NCBI RefSeq assembly: GCF_947493425.1
Contig: NZ_CANLRP010000093.1
Span: 1-32,951 of the forward strand
Direction: 5' to 3'
DNA length: 32,951 bases
Source: an uncultured Microscilla sp.
GTDB taxonomy: Bacteria; Bacteroidota; Bacteroidia; Cytophagales; Microscillaceae
Under the pieces are notes generated by a model that searched no databases, was not told the DNA's origin, and saw nothing but the letters and a program-made list of their open reading frames with translations. The translations under genes were made by a program, and so were the position numbers. Positions 16,681-24,524 of the stretch are shown here, piece after piece; position 1 is the stretch's first letter; each line of letters starts with the position of its first letter.

Positions 16681-18045
16681 ATGAACGAGTTATTTTGGAA
16701 CCAAATCGTTGCGTTCGATTTTGACAACCCACCTGCCGAATACAGTTTTACACTCAGACTTTCCAAAGAAAACAACTGGACTAAAAACTTTACCCTTGAG
16801 GCAATCTTAGAGTACAAAAAGTTTATGTACCTGGCGGCCACCTCCAACAGAATGGTGTCTCCCTCCAAGATTGTAGACATTGTTTGGCATCAACACCTTA
16901 TTTTCACCCAATCTTACCACAGTTTTTGTCAAATACTGGGCAAAAACGTCCAACACATTCCTTCTACGCACGATAAAAAATATTTTCAGAAATTTCAAGA
17001 AGCCGCCAGTCGTACCAAACACCTTTACACCCAAACTTTTGGCAAACAACCCAAAGCATTTTGGACTCATGACGATATGTATGGCAGCCTCAACCTGCGT
17101 AAATCAAAAGTAAGTCTATCATCTTTTATATTTTGGGGCGTACTGGCTGTTTTGGTATTTATTTTACCTTTTAGGGTATTGATGGAGCCTATTTACCTCA
17201 GCATTGATGGACCAAATTTTATATGGTGCTTTATAATAACCTCTGTATGTACTTTCGGTTTTTTGGAGATGTATAACCAACGAGCCCTCAAAAATATACT
17301 TAAAATAGCCGATAAAGACGCTTTCATTCATCAACTTATGCCTTCAGAAGCCATTTACCTCAAAACCCAAAACATAGTCAAGGTAATCAATGGCTTTGTA
17401 AGCAAGTTGATAGGTCTTGGAGCCATTCATATTGACTTTGACTATAAAATGAAATTGAATCACAAGTCACACGATAACTCACAGGAACAAACGCAAATAG
17501 TAAATGTATTGGAAGATTTGGGTGAAACACATTATCCTTCTCTTTGGCCAATACTTGCCACCAAACCAGTATTTGCCAATACTGCACAGGCAATGGATGA
17601 ACTAAAGGAGTATGTCATAAATAGTACTAGGTTTAGGGGAGTATTTTATATCAACTTTGCCTTACTTTCGCTATTGACCATGCTGGGAGCAGGCAGACTC
17701 ATTACTGGATTGTACGCAGAAAAACCAGTTAGATTTTTGGTAGTGTTAGGAGCCATTGTTGTTTACTTTAGTGTAATGTACCTTTACCGACTTTGCCGCT
17801 TGATTTTCACAAGTACGGTCAGTAATTACTATAAAAAAATGTTAACCCAACAACCCAGCAAAGAACAAAGGGCATCTTGGAAGTGGGACTATTTTTTAAG
17901 AGGAGATGTGGCTTTAGATACTGCTTTTGTTTCTATTGCAGGTTATATAGACAAAAACAGTAACGGAGGCACGGCTTGTGGTACTTCATGCGGTAGCTCT
18001 TGCGGAGGTGGTTGTGGCGGAGGCTGTGGTGGTTGTGGTGGGTGA
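16681..18045 (+). CDS. GRDP-like / TIGR04222-like membrane protein with Cys-Gly tail
   Basis: A 454-residue protein. Residues about 40-125 match the glycine-rich-domain-protein-like (GRDP/DUF1399) pattern: LEYKKFMYLAATS then VDIVWHQHLIFTQSYHSFC (65-83). Four hydrophobic helices follow at about 146-168, 179-197, 320-343 and 351-372, separated by a polar stretch (198-318). The region from about 200 onward, with RLITGLYAEKPVRFLVVLGA and the tail, resembles the TIGR04222 membrane-protein family. The last 26 residues are Gly/Ser/Cys only in pattern, with Cys at 433, 437, 441, 445, 449 and 452: five of the six are spaced exactly four apart. No other gene is in the unit; an intrinsic terminator follows. 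Function unknown: the tail could bind metal, be modified, or be a processing signal. Confidence 0.8.
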   Translation: MNELFWNQIVAFDFDNPPAEYSFTLRLSKENNWTKNFTLEAILEYKKFMYLAATSNRMVSPSKIVDIVWHQHLIFTQSYHSFCQILGKNVQHIPSTHDKKYFQKFQEAASRTKHLYTQTFGKQPKAFWTHDDMYGSLNLRKSKVSLSSFIFWGVLAVLVFILPFRVLMEPIYLSIDGPNFIWCFIITSVCTFGFLEMYNQRALKNILKIADKDAFIHQLMPSEAIYLKTQNIVKVINGFVSKLIGLGAIHIDFDYKMKLNHKSHDNSQEQTQIVNVLEDLGETHYPSLWPILATKPVFANTAQAMDELKEYVINSTRFRGVFYINFALLSLLTMLGAGRLITGLYAEKPVRFLVVLGAIVVYFSVMYLYRLCRLIFTSTVSNYYKKMLTQQPSKEQRASWKWDYFLRGDVALDTAFVSIAGYIDKNSNGGTACGTSCGSSCGGGCGGGCGGCGG

Positions 18046-18069
18046 GCCCAGACAATACTTAGATATAAC

Positions 18070-18093
18070 AAAAAGCGACCAAAGTCGCTTTTT
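18070..18093 (+). terminator. Intrinsic terminator
   Basis: A perfect 10-bp stem (AAAAAGCGAC at 18070-18079, GTCGCTTTTT at 18084-18093) with a caaa loop lies 25 bp after the stop at 18045. The T-run forms the right arm, so it terminates the GRDP-like gene; the A-run on the left makes it usable leftward as well. Confidence 0.88.
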
Positions 18094-18182
18094 GTGCTTT
18101 AGTTGAGTACAATGTGTATCAGTCATAGTGGTTGAAATAAGCAATCCAACCACCCTGGCTTATATGGTAACAAAACCTTATT

Positions 18183-19136
18183 TTACTTCATTTTTTGAGC
18201 AAACCATTGAGTAGCTTCAGCCACTGCTTCTTTCATTTCATCGGCTTGGTCGTAATAATTAAATTGATGATAAGGCGACTCCAGGTCGGTGTTCATCCAA
18301 TGCAGTTTTTTATCGGTGGAAGTGATTTTTGCAAAATAATTTTTAGTGTATTGTGGCAACACTGCACCATCTGAGTGAATCATAAGGGTAGGCACCTTAA
18401 GTTGACTTGCCGTAGGCATAGGGTCGGTAGTGAGCCAATCTTCCCACGACATGACCGCAAACTTATCGGCACTCCATTGACTCACGGCCCCTCTTTGGGG
18501 GTTGAGGTAATAATCGTAAGCGCCATACATGGCGGCTGTTTCGTCCTCAGTCGAAATAGTGGGTATATACATTATTGTGCCACTTTCGGCGTACGTTTGT
18601 TTGGCAGTTTGGGCAGCTTTTATCTTGGTTTTTACTCCTTCTTCGCCTCCATAAAATAGCTTTACTGCTTCGGCATCGTGGAGCCAGGAAGCTACCGTTA
18701 CTACCGCCTTGATTGTGTGGTCTTCTGCCGCTGCCATCAAGGTATACATTGCCCCAGCGCAAACTCCCAAGGCACCTATGCTTGTTGGGTCTACTTCTGG
18801 AAGGCTGTTCAGGTAAGCCACCGCATTTTGTATATCGACCTTCTTTAGGGCTGGACTCTCATAAAAACGAGGCGTTCCTTCGCTTTCGCCAAAGTTTCTG
18901 AAATCGAATGCCAAGGTAATAAAGCCTTGCGTTGCCAGTTGTTGTGCATAGCTTCCCGCCATTTGCTCTTTCACTGTAGTCCAGCTGCCCGATACTACAA
19001 TGGCAGGCCAGGTTTGGGCAGAAGTAAAGTTTGGAGGGTAGTAAAGGTGACCAACCAGTTGGGCACCTTCGCTCTGAAAGCGCACTTTTTTGATGTTTGT
19101 CTGGTGGGTGGTGGGTATTGAGTGTACAGTTTTCAT
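18183..19136 (-). CDS. Alpha/beta hydrolase with Cys nucleophile (dienelactone-hydrolase/YcjY-like)
   Basis: A 317-residue alpha/beta hydrolase. The start at 19136 is chosen because a rare purine-rich AAGGAAAT lies directly before this ATG; an in-frame ATG at 19172 would add 12 residues. The fold is readable: oxyanion region AIVVSGSW (45-52), the FRNFGESEGT strand-turn (79-88), and the nucleophile elbow GALGVCAGAMY (121-131) with Cys126 in place of the usual Ser. The other triad members are probably Asp256 (MIHSDGAV) and His290 (SPYHQF). Cysteine nucleophiles occur in dienelactone hydrolase and YcjY-type proteins, so a similar esterase/lactonase is likely; the substrate is unknown. There is no signal peptide, so it is cytoplasmic. 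An AraC-type regulator gene lies 124 bp upstream on the same strand and may control it. Confidence 0.88.
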   Translation of the reverse strand: MKTVHSIPTTHQTNIKKVRFQSEGAQLVGHLYYPPNFTSAQTWPAIVVSGSWTTVKEQMAGSYAQQLATQGFITLAFDFRNFGESEGTPRFYESPALKKVDIQNAVAYLNSLPEVDPTSIGALGVCAGAMYTLMAAAEDHTIKAVVTVASWLHDAEAVKLFYGGEEGVKTKIKAAQTAKQTYAESGTIMYIPTISTEDETAAMYGAYDYYLNPQRGAVSQWSADKFAVMSWEDWLTTDPMPTASQLKVPTLMIHSDGAVLPQYTKNYFAKITSTDKKLHWMNTDLESPYHQFNYYDQADEMKEAVAEATQWFAQKMK

Positions 19137-19260
19137 ATTTCCTTTTTTTGAGTTGCAAATCTGTGATTGCACCGTTTGGAGCCTTCATTACTTTGTTTAC
19201 CCAAAGTTCTGCAAAAGATCATAAGGAGACTTGGTGATTTCAAACGAAGAAGTATGAATT

Positions 19261-20181
19261 TCAAAGGTGGGTATTTTGTCGATACTCCAAAGGGGTTTTT
19301 CCCGTTCGTTTCTTAAAAAAAGAACTAAAATTATTGGGGCTGTCAAAATACAACGTGTAGGCAATCTCTTTGATGCTCCAGGTGGTTTGGGCAAGGTAAG
19401 CCTTTGCCAGCATCAATAGGTGCTGGTGTATATGGTTTAACGCAGTAATACCGGTGAGTTTTTTTACTACGGCGTTCAAGTAGTTGGGGTGTACGTGTAG
19501 TTGGTTGGCATAGTAGCTGGTAGAATGCAGGTTGGCAGAGGGGGTAGGAGTAGTGTCTTGATAAAAACTGGTTTGAATAAGGGTTTGGTAACGGGACAAT
19601 AGCTTCAGGTCTGCTGTCCTGGAGCCAATGCTACTCATTTTGTCGTCTGCTTGCCGTTCAAACAAGCGTTTGACAAGCGATAGCAGAAGATAGACCTGGG
19701 CTTCTATAATTTGAAATTTATCAGTTGCTTTGCCATTGTACTCGTTCCAGATGTTTTGATAAATAGATAGGATGACGGGCAATTCGCCAGGGGGTACCTC
19801 AAAGGGGATAGATTGCTCTATTTTGAGAAAAGGAAACAGCTTTAGTATTTGTGAAAGAGTGTGAGACTGTGCCACAAAATCCTGGCTAAACATCAAGTAA
19901 TAGCCTTGCCAGTTGGGTACTATGTTCCACGAAAGAAGCTGGAAGGGAGTATTAAAAAATACAGTGGTTCCTTCCGGAAAATCTGCAAAGTGCCCTGACA
20001 TTACCTTACCGTCTCCCCCAGCTTTGATCGCAATGGCGTAAAACTCGTGTCGAAACACAGACATTTGGTGGGCTACTGTGGCCATGTTTTCTTCAAAACT
20101 TCTAATGTCGAAGTGAGGGTGTTTGGGGGCGCTTATATTGATTCCTTTACAATAGGCTGATATGGTTTTGAAATGCTTCAT
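19261..20181 (-). CDS. AraC family transcriptional regulator
   Basis: A 306-residue protein. The N-terminal two thirds form a cupin-like/sensor region with blocks such as FRHEFYAIAI (43-52), GTTVFFNTPFQLLSW and QGYYLMFSQDF, which is the AraC-ligand-binding type. The C-terminal 95 residues hold the double helix-turn-helix: YYANQLHVHPNYLNAVVKKL, then SIKEIAYTLYFDSPNNFSSF and FKKRTGKTPLEYRQ. It binds DNA as an activator or repressor in response to a small molecule, unknown here. It lies between nadE and the hydrolase, all on the minus strand, but the hydrolase is the most likely target. An inverted repeat with TAGACA arms lies 46-61 bp upstream of its start and could be its own operator. Confidence 0.92.
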   Translation of the reverse strand: MKHFKTISAYCKGINISAPKHPHFDIRSFEENMATVAHQMSVFRHEFYAIAIKAGGDGKVMSGHFADFPEGTTVFFNTPFQLLSWNIVPNWQGYYLMFSQDFVAQSHTLSQILKLFPFLKIEQSIPFEVPPGELPVILSIYQNIWNEYNGKATDKFQIIEAQVYLLLSLVKRLFERQADDKMSSIGSRTADLKLLSRYQTLIQTSFYQDTTPTPSANLHSTSYYANQLHVHPNYLNAVVKKLTGITALNHIHQHLLMLAKAYLAQTTWSIKEIAYTLYFDSPNNFSSFFKKRTGKTPLEYRQNTHL

Positions 20182-20226
20182 GGGTGGTTACTTACGTGGT
20201 ATGATTGATATAATATATAAGAAGCA

Positions 20227-20251
20227 TAGACAGTTCTGTCTAGAGTAGACA
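20227..20251. promoter_or_regulatory. Possible operator: TAGACA inverted repeat plus third copy
   Basis: TAGACA-gttc-TGTCTA (20227-20242) is a perfect 6-bp inverted repeat with a 4-nt spacer, followed by another direct TAGACA at 20246-20251. It lies between the nadE stop (20269) and the AraC gene start (20181, minus), next to an AT-rich tatataatat stretch at about 20210. This is the layout of an autoregulatory site, but no binding evidence exists. Confidence 0.35.
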
Positions 20252-20268
20252 AGGCATTGATTGGTCGT

Positions 20269-21261
20269 CTACCTTGCTTCTAGAGTCACACATTGTTGCC
20301 CTTCGTTCAGTACCCTTTTGTGGGCAGATACTTCATATCTTTTCTGCATCAGTCTGGCAAAATCGAGACTTGCCCCGTACTTTGTTTTTATCTCTTCAGG
20401 TGTTAACCTTTTTTCAAATAACAAGTAAGCAAAAATGTCTTGTTCTTCGATACTTGCTCCCAGTTCGCCCTCGTGGGTTTGCCCTTCAAAGTAGCCAGTG
20501 GTAGGTGGCGTGTCTATGATGATTTGTGGCACATTCAATACCTTAGCCATTTCATAAATATCAATTTTGTACAATTGGTCAAACAAGCCAAAATCGTAAG
20601 ACAGTGGCGTGCCATATTTGGTGCCATACCCTTGACAAAGTTCGGTTTTGTTGCCTGTGCCCAACACCCTGCCCCTGATTGCCCGCTTAAAATCATACAA
20701 AATGGCTACCCTGATACGTGAGCCAAAATTACCGCTTCTGAAACGCTGTTCGGTGTTTTGCATCATGTGGCCAGCATTTAGCTCCAGTTCGGCAATATGG
20801 GTCTGGTTCATTGCCTCACGGTGGGCTTGTACAATAGGCGAAATATCGACAATGGTTGGAATGCCTTGATTGTCAACTGCCAGGTTGAGCGCTTCTCTTA
20901 CCAACTTGGCGTGTGCCAAACTCTGAAAATCATCAGGACGGGCAGGCATCGATACAGCCAGCACATTGGCTTTGCCCACTGCTTTTACGGCAAGGTAAGT
21001 AGCCACGGTGCTATCTATGCCCCCCGAAAGTCCCAACATGAGCTTAGGTTTTATTAGGGGAGATTTTTTGTTGTCGAACCGAGAGCGCCCCGATGTAGGA
21101 TCGGCATCGGGGAACTGTGCCTGAAAGTAATGTTTGATTTGAGTAATGACCTTGTTGGTCAGGGTTGTATACCCAAAGGCGTACCTTTGTTTAATTTCTG
21201 CAATAAGCATCAGTACTGTTTGCTGATCTTTGAAGTGTCGATATTGGGGTTCGTTTGCCAT
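20269..21261 (-). CDS. nadE: Ammonia-dependent NAD(+) synthetase
   Basis: A 330-residue protein that makes NAD from deamido-NAD and ammonia with ATP. The N-type ATP pyrophosphatase loop LGLSGGIDST is at 76-85, and the conserved downstream blocks are present: RIRVAILYDFKRAIRGRVLGTGNKTE with the GTGNKTE ATP/NaAD-binding motif, GYGTKYGTPLSYD, and IIDTPPTTGYFEGQTHEGELG. It lacks an N-terminal nitrilase (glutaminase) domain, so it is the NH3-dependent form. It is longer than the E. coli enzyme (275 residues) by an N-terminal extension and a loop with RSRFDNKKSPL at 59-69. It is transcribed alone or first in a run with the AraC gene 87 bp downstream; the regulatory link is unlikely to be functional. 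Confidence 0.96.
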   Translation of the reverse strand: MANEPQYRHFKDQQTVLMLIAEIKQRYAFGYTTLTNKVITQIKHYFQAQFPDADPTSGRSRFDNKKSPLIKPKLMLGLSGGIDSTVATYLAVKAVGKANVLAVSMPARPDDFQSLAHAKLVREALNLAVDNQGIPTIVDISPIVQAHREAMNQTHIAELELNAGHMMQNTEQRFRSGNFGSRIRVAILYDFKRAIRGRVLGTGNKTELCQGYGTKYGTPLSYDFGLFDQLYKIDIYEMAKVLNVPQIIIDTPPTTGYFEGQTHEGELGASIEEQDIFAYLLFEKRLTPEEIKTKYGASLDFARLMQKRYEVSAHKRVLNEGQQCVTLEAR

Positions 21262-21954
21262 TATAATAAAGCATCAAAGGGTTTATTCAATATATTACTT
21301 TTGGCAGGGATACGCAATTTTATTTTATGTAAGGAATGGTACCAAAATAAATACACATTCTTAACCTCATCTTTTGAGGCTATACTTTGTTAAAAAATAG
21401 CCGAATAGCGATGCTATTAGCCAACCTTCCCTCAAGCTCGCTCAATATCCACTAGGAGCCACAACTGGTATTTAATAATTATAAAGTGATTTTTCTATTA
21501 AAAAGTTGTCAATCATTAAACACACTTGTGTAATGATTGATTAGAATATCGGTGAGCCGTTACTTTTTTCTACAGGTAAAAAAGTAACCAAAAAACCCGC
21601 AGCTGTAGTTTGTTTTGCCTAAATCTGCTCCACTACGCCGAAACTGCTCAAACTCGCTTCGCTCAAACAGTGATCAGTTTTTACGGCTTCGTTTCACAGA
21701 TTCTTAACGGCAACAAACTAAGGCTGAGTCTAGCTGACGCAACCGCTATTACTCGATTATTAAAAAACAAATGCCTGTCCTACTGGATATTGCCGTGTCG
21801 CGTCTAGCAACAAAATATTTTAGCGTTACTATAGAAGTTTATTTTTACACCATTCCTAAGAACTGAGGTTGCCAAACTTCTTGAAGGAAAAACCTTCAAG
21901 AAATTTGGCAACCTTTGACTTATGAGGGAGGTTTTTATTGCTTTCCGTTTTGCT
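21262..21954. other. Noncoding spacer with several inverted repeats
   Basis: No gene is visible in about 690 bp. It contains aatagc-gat-gctatt (21404-21418) inside a stretch resembling the reverse of 3915-3980; a perfect 11-bp inverted repeat of gttactttttt/aaaaaagtaac (21559-21569, 21578-21588, 8-nt loop); and a long hairpin at 21866-21914. A run with ctcgcttcgctcaaac near 21650 resembles the same general 'word' style as the other spacers. Confidence 0.6.
21866..21914 (-). terminator. Long hairpin after arsC-like gene
   Basis: Two 22-bp arms (21866-21887 and 21893-21914) around an aaaaa loop match at all but one position; the mismatch becomes a G-U pair in the minus-strand transcript. It starts 40 bp downstream of the ArsC-like stop codon. 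It has no clear U-tract, so it may be a terminator, a transcript-protecting structure or a small dispersed palindromic element. Confidence 0.55.
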
Positions 21955-22299
21955 TTATTCAGCCAGCAATTCTTCTACTTTATCAATGGGTCTGCCAATC
22001 ACTGCTTTGTCGCCCTTTACCACTATGGGGCGTTCTATCAGCTTAGGGTATTGTACCATGACGTCTACCCATTCCTCTTCGCTGAGGTCTTTGTCTTTGA
22101 AGTTTTCTTTATAATCTGCTTCTCCCTTTCTTATCAAGTCTTTGGCAGGCATCTGTAGTTTTACCAGCAAATCGGTAAGTTCTTCTTTGGTAGGAGGCGT
22201 TTTCAAGTATTCTATGGTTTCAAAATCTACTCCTTTGCTTTGCAACAGTTTCAAGCTGTCCCGGCTTTTCGAGCAGCGGTTGTTATGGTATATTTTCAT
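21955..22299 (-). CDS. arsC: ArsC/Spx-family reductase-like protein
   Basis: A 114-residue thioredoxin-fold protein. The start at 22299 (MKIYHNNRCSKSR) fits the family; an in-frame ATG at 22341 would add 14 residues. It has the catalytic motif N-x-R-C-S-K-S-R with Cys9, and the three arginines used for arsenate binding in glutaredoxin-dependent ArsC appear at expected places: Arg57 (LIRKGE), Arg90 (ERPIVV) and Arg103 (IGRP). The family includes arsenate reductase (arsC) and relatives of unknown substrate (YffB type), which cannot be told apart here. No arsenite pump or ArsR is nearby, so an arsenic role is not supported by context. Transcribed alone. Confidence 0.88.
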   Translation of the reverse strand: MKIYHNNRCSKSRDSLKLLQSKGVDFETIEYLKTPPTKEELTDLLVKLQMPAKDLIRKGEADYKENFKDKDLSEEEWVDVMVQYPKLIERPIVVKGDKAVIGRPIDKVEELLAE

Positions 22300-22765
22300 T
22301 TGATAAAGTAGTTTAAATCGTTTTTTGAAAAATTGCATCAAGCTACAAAAGTAAGCAAAAGTTGACTTAGAAATGGTTGAAAAATAAGTTACTTATCTGG
22401 TGGTAGGGATTTCTTTTTGAGGCAGTTTTAGCCGTTGGCAGAGATGCAGCTATCAGTTTGCAGGCATAACCTTAGCTACGACGAAAAAAACGCATAGTTC
22501 CACTGGAACTGCCGGGGTAACGAAACATCAGGAAGAAAAACCAGAAGGAAAAGTTATTTTCTGCCCATTCCTTCATCGCGTATGAGGTAGCCTTTTGTTA
22601 GGGGTATACCCAAATGTTTATTTTTATCAGGAATTATTTTTTGACAAAAAAAAGGGTGCGCCAAGCTACCAAAAGTTAAAATAAACCGCTTTGTTTTTTT
22701 CCTGCCAATTTTTATGCTTTTTTGACAGGACTGATATTTTGTGAGAGGACAAAACACCCACACCT
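22300..22765. other. Divergent spacer between ArsC-like and DUF2007-like genes
   Basis: About 465 bp with no gene. One perfect 10-bp palindrome (gggtataccc, 22602-22611) and AT-rich blocks before 22766 are all that stands out. Promoters for both flanking genes should lie here. Confidence 0.45.
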
Positions 22766-23158
22766 ATGAATAAACCTGATTTTCAAATTTTTCAGACTTT
22801 TTTTAGCCAAGAAGAAGCACAAGCTTTTATTGCTTTTTTCGAAGAAAATAACATTCGCTATATTTTTGACCGCAACTACATCATAGAGCCTAACGCAGAA
22901 CAGGCGGCGTCTATACTTATCAAACCCGGTGAATCGCTGCAAAACGAATGGGCTTTGAAAATACACTCAGAAGATTTCGCCAAAGCCGATTATTTGCTTC
23001 AACAAGAGATCGAAAACATTACCGAAGTGCCCAAAGAACACTACATTCATCAGTTTGACAATAACGAACTGAAAGAAATTGTACAGAATCATGAAGAATG
23101 GAACAGGCAAGATGTACATTTTGCCCGGTTGTTGCTAAAACAGCGCGAAAACAGTTAA
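22766..23158 (+). CDS. DUF2007-like putative signal-transducing protein
   Basis: A 130-residue acidic cytoplasmic protein. The first 85 residues follow the DUF2007 (PF09413) pattern: a beta strand FQIFQTFFSQEEAQAFIAFF, the N-I-R-Y turn at about 29-33 where the family has G-I-x-Y/F, and a closing strand-helix with IHSEDFAKADYLL. The C-terminal helix block (DNNELKEIVQNHEEWNRQDV, then ARLLLKQR) resembles the tail of many Bacteroidota DUF2007 proteins, which often continue into membrane segments; here the protein stops, so it is a short soluble form. The function of the family is unknown. It is followed by a bidirectional terminator. Confidence 0.72.
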   Translation: MNKPDFQIFQTFFSQEEAQAFIAFFEENNIRYIFDRNYIIEPNAEQAASILIKPGESLQNEWALKIHSEDFAKADYLLQQEIENITEVPKEHYIHQFDNNELKEIVQNHEEWNRQDVHFARLLLKQRENS

Positions 23159-23161
23159 AAC

Positions 23162-23201
23162 AACAAAAGCCCCTCCATTCAATTTGGACAGGGCTTTTGT
23201 T
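23162..23201. terminator. Bidirectional terminator
   Basis: Arms aacaaaagccc (23162-23172) and gggcttttgtt (23191-23201) are perfectly complementary across an 18-nt loop that can pair weakly inside. It separates the plus-strand DUF2007-like gene from the convergent minus-strand dehydrogenase ending at 23234. Confidence 0.8.
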
Positions 23202-23233
23202 ACCAAAGTGATTGGTGTATGCCACCAAAAAAG

Positions 23234-24217
23234 TTATACCTTAAAAGTACCCACTGCTTTTTCGCACCCTTCCCAGTTGGTGCGTAGGTTGGCTTCATCC
23301 AGTAAAAGATCTTCAGGGGTAAGCGCTTCAGGGAAACCTTTCCAACCTTGACCAGAAGGACCAAAGAAATCACCTGGTTTTGCCTGAGGGTCCATTGCTG
23401 CTCTGATAATACCCGTAGCGCCGTCTTCGGCCGACTGTGCCATGTTCATCAAGTCAGCCTCACCATCCATTCCTCCTGCTGCCGCACTTGTTACCTGTAG
23501 TTTGGTTTTGGCAAGTCCAGGGTGTGCCAATAAAGGAATTACATGGTCGATATTGGCTTCTTCCAGTTTCTTTTTTAGCCCATAAGTAAACGTAGCATTC
23601 GCCAACTTGGTTTGGTGATAACGCTCCCAACGTGGTCCCTGAAAATTCATGTTTTGTTCTTCGGTACCATCACCGCCCAAGTCGCCGCCTTTTTTCTCAA
23701 AATAGTCATCTACTAAAGGTCCTCCTAAACGAGCCATAGAAGAATGATTGACAATGCGCGCTTTGGAGCTTTTTTTAAGCAAAGGAAATAGCTCTTTGGT
23801 AAGCAAGAAGTGCGAAATAACATTGGTTTGCATTTGCACATCATATCCATCTTTAGTGGCTTTGTCCTCCAGTGCCATTACACCCGCGTTGTTTACCAAC
23901 ACATCAAGTACTTCATGTTTAGCCTTGATGGTATCTATGGCGCTGCGTACGCTGTCAAAATCTTGTAAGTCGCAGGTAACTGCCTCGAATTTTCCGTTGG
24001 GAACTTCTGTTTGTAGTTGCTTGAGTGCTTGCTCGGCACGTTCGCTTTGGCGGTTGAGCAAAAGTACTTTAGCACCTTTTTTGGCCACTTCGCGGGCGCA
24101 CACAAAGCCTGTGCCGCTGGTGGTTCCAGTAATGGCGACTACCTTGCCAGTCATATCCTGTGCGTGGTTGTTTAGTACCGTATCCAGGTGTAGAGTTTCT
24201 ATGGTGTTTGTAATCAT
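23234..24217 (-). CDS. Short-chain dehydrogenase, retinol-dehydrogenase-like
   Basis: A 327-residue NAD(P)-dependent oxidoreductase of the SDR superfamily. The start at 24217 is preferred over 24289, since it removes 24 residues of unlike composition. It has the cofactor loop TGTTSGTG (30-37), NNAG (109-112), catalytic Ser159 or Ser160 (VNHSSMAR) and Y200-x-x-x-K204 (YHQTK). An insertion of acidic and glycine residues (about 173-195) before the catalytic Tyr and the C-terminal LLAHPGLAKTKL block are typical of the retinol dehydrogenase/WW-oxidoreductase-like bacterial SDRs. The substrate is unknown. It is separated from the next upstream SDR gene by a terminator, so it is a unit by itself. 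Confidence 0.9.
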   Translation of the reverse strand: MITNTIETLHLDTVLNNHAQDMTGKVVAITGTTSGTGFVCAREVAKKGAKVLLLNRQSERAEQALKQLQTEVPNGKFEAVTCDLQDFDSVRSAIDTIKAKHEVLDVLVNNAGVMALEDKATKDGYDVQMQTNVISHFLLTKELFPLLKKSSKARIVNHSSMARLGGPLVDDYFEKKGGDLGGDGTEEQNMNFQGPRWERYHQTKLANATFTYGLKKKLEEANIDHVIPLLAHPGLAKTKLQVTSAAAGGMDGEADLMNMAQSAEDGATGIIRAAMDPQAKPGDFFGPSGQGWKGFPEALTPEDLLLDEANLRTNWEGCEKAVGTFKV

Positions 24218-24524
24218 CTGTGTTGTTTTTTTAAGTCTAGAATTGAACAATTCAAAGTTTGTAATGAAGATAATGATATACTTATACAAATTCCAGATTG
24301 ACTAACACAAATTCCAGTAATTTTTGGTTTTAGCGATTTTTTACTTTGATATTTCCTTAGAGCTCATTGGAAGCGACTCGGAACACAACCACTTGCATAA
24401 GTTTTTAAAAAACAAAAAAGCCTTATCTAACTCAATAGATAAGGCCTTATGAATAGAATACCAACTCATTGTTGGGTTGGTGCAATGCTATGTAGGTGTT
24501 GATTTTTATTTAGCGACGAAAACA
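24218..24524. other. Spacer upstream of the retinol-dehydrogenase-like gene
   Basis: About 307 bp without a gene. It contains the terminator of the upstream SDR gene (24414-24445) and AT-rich leader sequence next to 24217. No operator is evident. Confidence 0.5.
24414..24445 (-). terminator. Intrinsic terminator
   Basis: Arms gccttatcta (24420-24429) and tagataaggc (24436-24445) with a 6-nt loop are perfectly paired, and the plus-strand A-run to the left (24414-24419, continuing beyond) gives a U-tract for leftward transcripts. It terminates the SDR gene that ends at 24525. Confidence 0.88.

Noticed and set aside
21955..22299. Arsenic resistance operon
   Set aside because: Only the ArsC-like gene is present. 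There is no ArsR, ArsB/Acr3 or ArsA nearby, and the family includes members with no arsenic role.
23748..24305. 185-residue plus-strand open frame
   Set aside because: It is antisense to the SDR gene with complete catalytic motifs; the Ser/Leu-rich product is typical of shadow frames.
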